Origin: Caldifarciminota bacterium SM23_42
Lineage (GTDB): Bacteria; Hydrothermota; Tepidihabitantia; SM23-42
Length of the DNA stretch: 64,000 bases
Assembly (NCBI GenBank): GCA_001303785.1
Contig: LJUJ01000006.1
Span: forward strand, 1-64,000
Reading direction: 5' to 3'
The position numbers were made by a program, and so were the translations under genes. Below the pieces are notes generated by a model that was not told the origin of the DNA, made no database searches, and saw nothing but the letters and a program-made list of their open reading frames with translations. How positions within the stretch are numbered: position 1 is the stretch's first letter; each line of letters begins with the position of its first letter. Below are positions 25,374 to 34,300 of this stretch, piece by piece.

Positions 25374-27791
25374 CTATTTCTTCTTCCGCTTCTCCTCTTC
25401 CTCGGTAATAACCTTTACCGTATGTTCGATTTCATCTTTGGTCACTTTCTTCCTCAGTTCTTCAATATCTTGCATGGTTTTCTGGAATCGCTGTCCCTCA
25501 GCCGCACTTATCCACTCGAGTAGCAACCTTTCGGGTCTGATGCCCCATTTTTCCAATTTGTCCCACAACTTCTCGACTCGCTTCTGAGTCCAGCGATTGG
25601 CATCAATATAGTGGCAGTCAACATAATGGCATCCGGATACGACGACCATCGGAGCACCTTTCTTGAATGCATGGAGAACGAATTTTTCATCGACTCTGCC
25701 GCTACACATGGTTCTGATCAACCGTTGATTGGGGGGATATTGTAAGCGGGCACCGCCGCACGTGTCGGCGCCAGCATAAGAGCACCAGTTACAGGCAAAT
25801 ACAATGACCTTATCGTGAGGGTTCTCCTCGAGATGTGCATCGATCTGGGTAATGATTTGCTCGTCCGTGAAATGCTTCATCGTTAGTGCACCAAAGCGAC
25901 ATTCAGCAGCGCACGTACCACATCCCTTACAAAGAGCCTCAACATAGCTAATCGTCTTCTTCTTCGGGTCTACAGTGAATGCTCCATATGGGCATACCCT
26001 CGCACATGAAGCACAGTAGTGGCATAAATCCGTGTTCAGGGTCGACGTGATCGCCTCGAGTTTTACCTTACCAGCAGATAACAAGGTCTCCGCCCTCGCT
26101 GCTGCGGCACTAGCTTGGGTCACCGAGTCTTTGACGTCCTTCGGTGCTTCGGCACAGCCAGCAAAGTATATGCCCATTGAAGGTGCATCAACCGGTTTCA
26201 ATTTAGGGTGCGCTTCCATGAAGAAACCGTCAGGCGTTTTTGAGAGGGTCAGTAGTTTCTGAACCTCGGGCATGTCTAATCTAGGAGTCACGCCGATTGA
26301 GAGCACCATCATGTCAAATTCATGATCTTCGATTTTGTTTGAGGTAGTATCCTCAACCATGACCCTCAAGTTACGAGTCTTGGGGTCCTCGGTTATCTCG
26401 CCGGGAATGCCCCTTATGTACTGTACGCCTGCCTCTTTGCTTCGATTGAACAAGTCCTCAAAACCCTTACCGAAAGCCCTGATATCGATATAGAATACTT
26501 TTGCCTGTATATCAGGGTAATGATCCTTCAGAAGTAGCGTGTCTTTGATTGTATTCATGCAGCAGATGTTGCTGCAATAGGGTTTGCCGATTTTCTCGCA
26601 GCGGGAACCAACACATTGGACAAAACCGACTGTCTTTGGTCTTTGTCTATCAGTTGGCCGGATGAAGTGTCCATCAGATGGTCCTCCGGCCGACAATAGT
26701 CGCTCAAATTCCATGCTCGTAACGACGTTCTCGTATTTAGTGTATCCGTACTCTTCTAGAATCGTAGGATCGAATACGTCCATTCCCGTTGCCACAATGA
26801 CGGTGCCGACTTTGAACTCGATTGTCTCGTCCTTTGCGTCGTAATCAATACACTTCTTATCGCATTTCTCGGCGCACTTGCCGCAGGCAATTGGATTTGT
26901 GCCGAGACAGCTTTCCATATCGATCAGAGATGCTGAAGGTACGGCTTGAGGGAATGGAATGTAAATAGCCTTTCGTGACGAAAGACCCTGCTGATACTCA
27001 TCAGGGACAACTACAGGGCATACTTCAGCGCAATCTCCGCATGCAGTACATTCGTTTTCGTTTACGTACCGTGCCTTCTTCAGTACCTTAACTTGAAAGT
27101 TGCCGACGTAACCGTGTATCGACTCTACCTTGCTGTATGTTAAGAGTTTTATGTTGGGATGTCGACCGACATCCATCATCTTCGGACCGAGTATTCATAT
27201 CGCGCAGTCCATTGTCGGGAATGTCTTTGCCAGTTGCGCCATGATTCCGCCGAGTGCGGGTTCCTTCTCAACCAAGTATACTTGATACCCAGCGTCGGCC
27301 AAATCGAGTGCTGACTGCATGCCGGCTATGCCACCGCCGATTATCAAAGTTGCTTTTTCTACCAGTATTTCCGTTTCGTCCTGTGCGGCAAGATACCGTG
27401 CCCGCGCAACATATGCCTTCGTAATGTCTTTTGCTTTCTGAGTTGCTGCTTCACGCATTCCCATGTGTACCCACGAACATTGCTCTCGGATGTTGGCCAT
27501 ATCGACTAAATATGGATTCATGCCAACCGAAGAAACGCATTCTCTGAACGTTGGTTCGTGCATACGCGGTGAACAAGCTGCTATAATGACCCTATCTAGC
27601 TTCTGTTCCTTAATCGCATTTTTGATTTCTGCCTGACCGGGTTCTGAGCACATATAGCGATTCTTTGCGGTGTAAACAACATTGCCGAAATTTTTTGCGT
27701 CTTCGACCAATTTATCAACATCAACTGAACCAGCGATGTTGGTACCGCACTCGCATATGAAAACCCCGATCTTGAGATCGTCCTGCGGCAT
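25374..27791 (-). CDS. HdrA-MvhD fusion, selenocysteine-containing (TGA at 27195-27197)
   Basis: 805 residues if TGA is read as Sec199. HdrA is the FAD protein that bifurcates electrons in heterodisulfide reductase-type complexes. In order: HdrA N-terminal domain (FICECGTNIAG; about 5-145), FAD motif IIGGGIAGMQSALDLADAG (about 150-168), FPTMDCAI-Sec-ILGPK, a [4Fe-4S] motif (CTACGDCAEVCP, about 248), VQCVGSRCEK, two further ferredoxin motifs (CHYCASCARVCP; CKGCGTCAAEC), and an MvhD domain from about 660 (FACNWCSYAGAD). The paralogue at 44759-46708 has Cys at the TGA position. ATG 27791 follows AGGGGGTG; GTG 27800 is the alternative. Read without recoding, it would look like a broken gene. Confidence 0.88.
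27157..27174 (-). promoter_or_regulatory. candidate bacterial SECIS hairpin of HdrA1
   Basis: Beginning 20 nt after the TGA, GGATGTC-GGTC-GACATCC forms a perfect 7-bp stem with a GGUC loop. The GG-U loop and the distance fit known bacterial SECIS elements. A matching hairpin lies at the same distance in HdrA2; the Cys-type HdrA3 lacks it. Confidence 0.65.
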
Positions 27792-27819
27792 TTTAATCAC
27801 CCCCTTTCTGGGTAAACTC

Positions 27820-27953
27820 TAAATTCGAAATTCTAAATGCTAAACAATCTCCAAATCCGAAATCCGAATGTTCAAAACTGTGTCTAGCGTATTTTCTTTT
27901 TTGTGCAAATTCGAAATTCAAATCTCGAAATTCGAATTTTTCTGATGTAGAGT
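27820..27953. repeat. degenerate 7-nt AAATTCG-type array
   Basis: Between hdrB1 and hdrA1: repeated words AAATTCG, AAATTCT, AAATCCG, AAATCCG in roughly 7-nt register (27828-27880), an unrelated centre, then AAATTCG-like words again up to the hdrB1 stop. Non-coding. Confidence 0.65.
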
Positions 27954-28838
27954 TCATACTTTTGCTTTATCCTTCATTTTCTCTATAATCTTGTCTGCCT
28001 TTATCCGATGGGTGTGGAGTCCTACTTCTTCCGGCTCCATGCCTTGGGCAAGACCGAGAAGCTGAAACAAATAAATAACAGGTATATTATATGTCTTTCC
28101 TCTCTTGCGAGAAATCATTATCTGCCCCAAATCAAAGGAAGAAAAACATGTTGGGCAGATCAATCCCATACAATCTGCACTACTTGCTTCAATCGATGCG
28201 AATATCGATTCAGTCATATCTAATGGTAGATCTTCATCCATGCATCCTTTTCCGCAGCACAAAAGCTTCTCCTTGTGCTCTACAGGAATCGCACCCATTG
28301 CCGTTATGAAATCATCCAGAATACTCGGGTAGTCTGCATCGTCGACATGCATTATCTGGCTCGGTTTCAATATATGACAGCCATAATGGATCGCGACTTT
28401 TATTTCTTCGAGTGGTTGTTTTACTGATTTTTTCACAACATCCAGACCTAACTCGTCTCTAATGAGAACTACTGCATGACTGACTTTTACTTTTCCCTTG
28501 TATTCTTTATTCACTCTCTTCAGGCGTTTGTTAACTTCGTCTTTGAGTGCTGGATCTTCTTCGAGAGTGTATTGTGTCTCGCGCAGAGTTGAGATACAGC
28601 CCGAGCACATGGTGACCACGTCGAGACCAGTTTCCTCGGCCACGGCAAGATTTCTAGCCGCGATGGTCAGCCACTTGATTTTGTCGCGTGCCTTGAAATA
28701 AATAGGATCGGGACAACATGTGAATCCGTCGACATCCACCAGTTCAACACCGAGATTAGGCATTGTCTTTCTGATTGCTAGTTCCATTTGCGGATATTTC
28801 AGGGGCATCATACAACCCCAGAACGGAATGATCTTCAT
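27954..28838 (-). CDS. HdrB-type subunit (two CCG domains)
   Basis: 294 residues. HdrB carries the noncubane [4Fe-4S] clusters that reduce disulfides in heterodisulfide reductase. Both cysteine-rich CCG domains are intact: WGCMMP...FTCCPDP...CSGC and HYGCHILKPSQ...LLCCGKGC...CPTC. No membrane segment, so it is cytosolic and works with the HdrC just upstream and HdrA1 just downstream. The natural disulfide substrate in a bacterium is unknown. The ribosome site before the ATG is weak. Confidence 0.9.
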   Translation of the reverse strand: MKIIPFWGCMMPLKYPQMELAIRKTMPNLGVELVDVDGFTCCPDPIYFKARDKIKWLTIAARNLAVAEETGLDVVTMCSGCISTLRETQYTLEEDPALKDEVNKRLKRVNKEYKGKVKVSHAVVLIRDELGLDVVKKSVKQPLEEIKVAIHYGCHILKPSQIMHVDDADYPSILDDFITAMGAIPVEHKEKLLCCGKGCMDEDLPLDMTESIFASIEASSADCMGLICPTCFSSFDLGQIMISRKRGKTYNIPVIYLFQLLGLAQGMEPEEVGLHTHRIKADKIIEKMKDKAKV

Positions 28839-28850
28839 GGTCGATTCATC

Positions 28851-28930
28851 CTATTGTCGAATAGTCTTATGGTCTGATAGTCGCATGGTCTCATCGTCGT
28901 ATGGTCTCCTTGCCTCATAGTCTCATTGTC
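28851..28930. repeat. 8-nt periodic array, 10 units
   Basis: Ten 8-nt units in exact register, consensus NNATNGTC (CTATTGTC, GAATAGTC, TTATGGTC, TGATAGTC, GCATGGTC and so on). It fills the whole hdrC1-hdrB1 gap and runs into the hdrC1 3' end, supplying its last codons and stop. Confidence 0.88.
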
Positions 28931-29441
28931 GCTCGTCATTATCTTTGTTGTCCTTTGGTGGTTCTTCCTGGTCAGCTAAGATTTCCTTGAGTTCCTCAAT
29001 GGGTACCGTTCTCAACTCAGGAAGACCCAGTTCTTGTCGTCTTCTGTGAACCGTTGAAGTAACCGTAACACTCAATCCTGTTTGTGCGATGTTCTGTGAG
29101 AGTTTTGCCAGATTCTCAGGTGCGGTTCCTTTTTCCACGGCCATATTCTTTAGCGCGATGATGACTTCTATGGGCCGTACATCCTGTGGACATCGCTCAT
29201 AGCACGAATAGCAGTTTGTGCAGAGCCAGATAGGCGAATCCTTACCGAGCAATTCCTCTTCGGCACCTAACAGTGCTTTCAAGAGGATGACTCGAGGGTT
29301 GAATTCGTCAGTAAAGCGAGCCGCCGGGCATATTGCTACACATGCACTACATTGATAGCAGTAGTTATGATGTTTTCCGCCCTGGACTTTATTGAGTTTG
29401 TCCCTGAACCGGTAATTTACTACGATTTTGTCCTTAGCCAT
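28923..29441 (-). CDS. HdrC-type iron-sulfur subunit
   Basis: 172 residues from ATG 29441. Two [4Fe-4S] motifs, CYQCSACVAICP near 28-39 and CTNCYSCYERCP near 80-91, as in HdrC, which relays electrons from HdrA to HdrB. A longer frame from 29486 is built of repeat sequence and was not used. The C-terminus is acidic and hydrophilic and ends in Glu-Arg-Gln derived from the 8-nt array. Confidence 0.88.
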   Translation of the reverse strand: MAKDKIVVNYRFRDKLNKVQGGKHHNYCYQCSACVAICPAARFTDEFNPRVILLKALLGAEEELLGKDSPIWLCTNCYSCYERCPQDVRPIEVIIALKNMAVEKGTAPENLAKLSQNIAQTGLSVTVTSTVHRRRQELGLPELRTVPIEELKEILADQEEPPKDNKDNDERQ

Positions 29442-29459
29442 AAATCTCTCTGAGATAAA

Positions 29460-29580
29460 TACCAAATAACAAGCACCAAACTTCAAACAAATTCATAAAT
29501 TCCAATCTACCAAAACTTGAAATTTGGATATTGGGATTTATTTGTGATTTGGAATTTGAAGTTTGGATTTTGCGGTTTGT
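29460..29580. repeat. inverted two-arm array of 7-nt-like words
   Basis: The gap between the hdrD-like gene and hdrC1 is a degenerate array in two opposed arms: CCAAACTTCAAA at 29476-29487 is matched by its exact reverse complement TTTGAAGTTTGG at 29555-29566, and neighbouring words (ATTTGG, AATTTGG) also mirror. It could fold into a long imperfect hairpin in RNA. Confidence 0.7.
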
Positions 29581-29582
29581 AA

Positions 29583-30737
29583 TCATTTGTCTGTTTCCTC
29601 TATAAGATCGGCGATGAACGTAACGAGCTGGACCGTTTCAATCTTAGATTCTTTGCCCGCTCTTTCGTCTTTCATCGCGCAATTGAAGTGGATTTCGCAT
29701 TTGGGGCAGGAAAGAACAAACAGATCCGCCTCGGTTTCTTTCGCTTCTTTCAGACGCGCGAGTTGGATGCTTTTTGAGTAGGTCGAACAGTTCATCCATG
29801 CGCTCACTCCGCAGCATATTGCACGATTCTTATTTCTCGTCATTTCATTGAATTTTATATCCGGTACCGCGGCGATAGCGTTTCTGGGTTCATCGTATAT
29901 TCCCAAGTGCCGGCCCAGCCGGCAGGGATCCTGGAAGGTCACGACTTTGTTAAAATTCTTGAGCCTTATTTGTTCATTAGATATCGCATCGCTTATTATT
30001 TCGGTAATATGTGCTACCTCAATATTGAAACCAAAGTATTTTGGATAATCGACCTTAAATGTTCTATATCCCTCAGGGCAAGAAAAGATTATTTTCTTTA
30101 CACCAGACTGCTTGATCTCGTTAATATTATGTTCGGCCAATTTCTTGAAATTCTCAAAATCACCGCCCCAGAGAAGGTCATGTCCGCAGCAACGCTCTTG
30201 AGGCAAAACCACTGGTGTTATACCTAAGTGGTTCAGAATCTTGATGCTCGCCTTTGCGGCCTTCAGGGTGTTGACTTCTATGTCGCTGAATAGGGTGTCA
30301 AAATACGGCAGACAACCCACGAAGTAGAGGACATCACCAGACTCAGCAGTCTTCAGCTCATCGTCGATCCAGGCCATGCGTTTTTGCTCCAGGTCCGGGG
30401 AAGTCATTATACGCATCAGGGTTTGTGCAGCACCGCCGTGTGAGCACATGGCTTCCTCGCCGATTTTCTGGGCTTCAAGGCGTGTTGCTAGAGTCAAATC
30501 GATATACTCGATCCCAGCCGGGCACCGCTCATCACAGAGCTTACAGGTTAAACATGCCCAGATATTTTTGTCTTTTAATAGATCGAGGTCGTCACTACGT
30601 ATTGCCTTGTTGACGAGTACCCGCGGTGAATACCCGTGATTGAAGCGTGAAACCGGGCACGAACCAGTGCACTTGCCGCACTCCATGCAGAGATAGGCTC
30701 TGGATGCCTTGATGGCCGCTGATATGTTGCTAATCAT
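29583..30737 (-). CDS. HdrD-like iron-sulfur oxidoreductase (4Fe-4S plus two CCG domains)
   Basis: 384 residues combining an HdrC-like N-terminus (CMECGKCTGSCP and CLTCKLCDERCP) with two CCG domains (VGCLPYF...ERCCGHDL...SCPEGY; QDPCRLGR...AICCGVSAW...SCPKCEIH). This is the architecture of HdrD and related Fe-S oxidoreductases, a soluble thiol/disulfide or membrane-quinone-linked electron carrier. In the first CCG domain the last motif is CPEG rather than CxxC, so that cluster may be altered. It overlaps mvhD1 by 8 nt. Confidence 0.83.
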   Translation of the reverse strand: MISNISAAIKASRAYLCMECGKCTGSCPVSRFNHGYSPRVLVNKAIRSDDLDLLKDKNIWACLTCKLCDERCPAGIEYIDLTLATRLEAQKIGEEAMCSHGGAAQTLMRIMTSPDLEQKRMAWIDDELKTAESGDVLYFVGCLPYFDTLFSDIEVNTLKAAKASIKILNHLGITPVVLPQERCCGHDLLWGGDFENFKKLAEHNINEIKQSGVKKIIFSCPEGYRTFKVDYPKYFGFNIEVAHITEIISDAISNEQIRLKNFNKVVTFQDPCRLGRHLGIYDEPRNAIAAVPDIKFNEMTRNKNRAICCGVSAWMNCSTYSKSIQLARLKEAKETEADLFVLSCPKCEIHFNCAMKDERAGKESKIETVQLVTFIADLIEETDK

Positions 30738-31200
30738 GTGTCTTTTCCGCTTTCAAGTTATCTAAGGTTTTCTTTCTAATCTGCGACGGTCCGAGCTTCC
30801 TGATCGTATCGGTGAATTCCTGAGCAACCCTCGCGAATTTTGAGGCCTCCGCAGAGGAGATCCAGTCGAGCTTGAGGCGTTCTTTCTCAATGCCTAGCAT
30901 TTCGGTGAGTTTCTCGGTTATCTTGTGCACGTCAGCAGCCTTTCGAGCCCCGAACATGTAGTGGCAATCTTCAAAATGGCAGGTAGCAACCAAGACCCCA
31001 TCGGCACCTAGCTCGAACGCCTTTAGCACAAAGGCTGGCGTAACGCGACCCCCGCACATCACCCTTACGATTCTGATGTTGGTCGGATATTGAAGCCTTG
31101 CGACGCCGGCACCGTCGGCGGCTGGGTAAGAGCACCAGTTGCAGCAAAAGGCGACGATTTTCGGTTCGAACTGCGTAGTCTTATTGTCTGATGGTCTCAT
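30730..31200 (-). CDS. MvhD-type [2Fe-2S] subunit
   Basis: 156 residues. FCCNWCSYPAADGAGVARLQYP, MCGGRV and CHFEDCHYMFG are the MvhD/FrhD-like cysteine motifs. MvhD carries electrons between a donor module and HdrA. The same fold is fused to HdrA1 and stands next to HdrA3. The ATG at 31200 lies inside the 8-nt repeat array, and the first nine residues are array-encoded; GGAG is 11 nt away, so initiation may be inefficient or begin nearer residue 10. Confidence 0.85.
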   Translation of the reverse strand: MRPSDNKTTQFEPKIVAFCCNWCSYPAADGAGVARLQYPTNIRIVRVMCGGRVTPAFVLKAFELGADGVLVATCHFEDCHYMFGARKAADVHKITEKLTEMLGIEKERLKLDWISSAEASKFARVAQEFTDTIRKLGPSQIRKKTLDNLKAEKTHD

Positions 31201-31333
31201 GGTCGTATCGTCTCCGTGTCTTCGTTTCTGACCATGAGACTATAGGGCCATTCGACTATAGGACTATAGGGTAATCCGACCATCCGACTATAGAACAATC
31301 GGACTATCGGACTATAAGACAATCCGACTACTG
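31173..31333. repeat. 8-nt periodic array in two opposed arms
   Basis: Left arm 31173-31228: seven 8-nt units, NNATNGTC-like (TTATTGTC, TGATGGTC, TCATGGTC, GTATCGTC). Right arm 31230-31333: thirteen units of the reverse-complement type GACNATNN (GACCATGA, GACTATAG, GACTATAG, GACCATCC, GACTATCG). TCATGGTC at 31197-31204 and GACCATGA at 31230-31237 are exact complements. It fills the hdrA2-mvhD1 gap to within 2 nt of the hdrA2 stop. Confidence 0.88.
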
Positions 31334-31335
31334 TG

Positions 31336-34300
31336 CTATGCACCAAAAAGCGCCTCCAACTGAGCCTCGATCTGTTCACTCCTGAAGTGTTTCAGGTCGA
31401 TCGCACCGGTAGGACATGCCGCGACGCAGGTTCCACACCCTTTGCACAGTGCTTCGTTAACTTGCGCAACGAAAACACCCTTTTCCTTCTCGACCAATTC
31501 TATTGCACGGAATTCGCACACCTCAGCGCACCTGCCACATCCTCGACAATACTCTTCGATAACCGTCGAGGTTATCGGCGCCAGGGTAATCTTATCCCGG
31601 CTGAGCAGTGCTGCAACCTTGGAAGCCACGGCTGATGCTTGAGAGATCGAATCCCCGATGTCCTGCGGGAACTGACAACAACCACACAAGAAGACACCCT
31701 CAACCGTTGTCTCCACCGGACCGAATTTCGAGTGACGCTCCAAGAAGAATTTGTCTGGACCACGTGGTACCTTGAACAACTCCGAGAGGCGGGCTGAATC
31801 GGCAGCCGGTACCATACCCACAGAGAGCACAACGAGATCAACCGGGATGGTGATGTTCGCGTCAATGTCGGACGAGGGAATTGTAACGGCTTTGACCTTA
31901 TCCGTGCTCGTGATTTCTGGCTCTCCCTCGTACGGTAAGAAGAGAACGCCCAGTTCTCGTGCCTTTCGGTACATCCGCTCGGCGCCTTTGGAATAAACCC
32001 TGACGCCGCGGTTGAGAATCGCGACATCGATCCCTTTTTCTCTTAAGTGAATCGCTTCCTTTATCGCTGCTTGGCAGCAATAGCGAGAACAACCAGGGTT
32101 GCCGTCGTCACCCCTTGAGCCGATACATTGGAAAAAAACAACGGATTTCACGTGTTCAATATCGCCCGCTAGTATTTCTTGCTCTAACTCCATATTGGTT
32201 ATGACATTCGGGAATCGACCGTAGCCAAAGCGCTCGCCTGGGTCATACAGCTCTGATCCGGTGGCGAGTACAATAGCGCCCACCGTGAATTCACGTTCTT
32301 GTGCTTTGATCTTCACCTTGACCTGGAAATTGCCGACATAACCAGTAACATCGATAAGCTCGGCTGACGTCAGGAGTTCACCACCCGCACTATTGAATTC
32401 ACTGATCAGTTTCTCTATGATCTCTTTCCCTTTTTTGAAACTTGGATAAATACTGGAAAGATTACGCACAAGACCACCTGATACTTCCTTCTTTTCGATG
32501 ATCTTGACATTAAAACCGCGAAGCATTAAATCAATTCCACAGCGCAGGCCAGTGATGCCAGCGCCAATGATAGCAACATCTCGGTTAACCGGGAGCTCTT
32601 TCATGAAGAGGGGACCGAGCTTTCGGACGCGCGCCACCGACATTCTTACCAATTCTTTTGCCTTCTCGGTTGCCTTTTCTGGTTCTCGCTGGTGTACCCA
32701 GGAGCATTGGTTTCTGATGTTCGCAATATCAAAAAGGTACGGGTTGAGACCAACTGCAGTCAATGAATCCTGAAAGCTCATCTCATGTGTCTTAGGCGTA
32801 CAGGCGGCGACAACGACTCGGTTCAGTTTATGTTCGGCTATCCGTTCTTGAATCTGATGTTGTGATGTTTCAGAACAGGCAAAAGTATGTTCCTCAGTGA
32901 ATACCACATCCGGCAATGTCTTGGCATATTCGACGACGTCTTTGATATCAACAACCCTTGAAATATTCGGTCCGCAATGGCAAACAAAGACACCGACGCG
33001 CGGCGGGCCGGAAACATCAACCTGTTCGATTTCTTTTTCCTCGATCGGAAGTTCGTGGCCCTCTAGAAAACATGCTGCCTTCGCCGCGGCACCGCTTGCC
33101 TCGGCGATCGAATCGGTAATGTCCTTAGGGCCTGTGGCACAACCGCATACCATAATACCGTTTTTCGTTGACTCGAGCGGTCTGATTGCTGGCTCGACGT
33201 TCTTGAAAAAACCATCATCGTCAGTTTCAACGCCGAGCAATTCGGCTAATTCCTTGCACCCTTTTGAGGGAATCAGCGCCGAAGAAAGGCATACCGCATC
33301 AAATGTCATTTCGCTAGAGCGTCCCTGCTCATCTTCATAATGGATGACTAAATTTCCCTGATCATCCTCGATGACCTTTGATGGTTTACCCCTAACATAT
33401 CTCACACCCTTTTCGAGTGACCGATTATAGAATTCTTCAAACCCTTTTCCAAAAGCTCTGATATCTATGTAGAATACTACTATGTTCGCATCAGGATAGT
33501 GCTCTTTCAGGACCAGGCTATCCTTGATTGTGTTCATACAACAGATGCGACTGCAATAGTTGATGTCACGACGCATATTGCGCGAGCCGACACACTGGAT
33601 GAATGCAAAACGCAGCGGTCCTTCCAGTTCTTTGCCCAGAGGAAGTTCTCCACTGCTCGGGCCATCTTCGCTCATGATTCTCTCGATCTCAAAAGATGTA
33701 TAGATGTTTTTGAAGCGCCGGTATCCGTACTCACTTGCTTCCCTGGGATTAAGATAGTCGACACCCGTCGTAACGACGATCGAACCCACATCCAAGTCAA
33801 CGAATTCATCCACCATGTCGTGAACGATGGCATTTGGTTCACAGGCCTTAACGCATTCGAGGCACTCTGCACAACCGGCGCAGCTGAGACATCGGGCTGC
33901 TTCGCGTTTGGCCTGGTCTTCGGAAAAGCCTTGGGCGACTTCTTCGAAACCCTTTTTTGCTTTCTCCACATCGAGTAAAGGCATCTCGGTTCTTTTCTCA
34001 GTCCCTGTGTCCTCCGGAATCTCGATATCTTCATCCTTGACCCGAGCATCCCGTTTTTTCCTGTTCTTTTTCAAGTCCACACCCCTGATGAATCGGTCGA
34101 TCGATTCCGCAGCTTCTTTTCCGGCGGCAATCGCCTCGATTATTGTTGCTGGTCCAGTAACCGCATCGCCACCGGCAAAAATACCGGGTATGTTTGTCTG
34201 CAGTGTATCAGGGTCCACGGCGAAGGTCCCCCACCTCGTCAACTCGAAGCTTTCTTCTTTCGTTAGAAACGAGACATCGGCCGCCTGGCCAATTGCCATT

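Noticed and set aside
22062-27197. General reassignment of UGA to an amino acid
   Set aside because: UGA ends several genes (ALDH, cysS, hdrA3) and an RF2 with the SPF motif is present.
25374-27791. hdrA1 as a pseudogene split by a nonsense codon
   Set aside because: Both halves keep all motifs, the frame is unbroken, the same column has TGA in a second gene, and a matching hairpin follows both.
29442-29486. N-terminal extension of hdrC1 from 29486
   Set aside because: It is encoded by the repeat array and precedes the conserved start at 29441.
24870-31333. CRISPR arrays
   Set aside because: Units are 7-8 nt and degenerate, with no constant repeat-spacer alternation and no cas genes.
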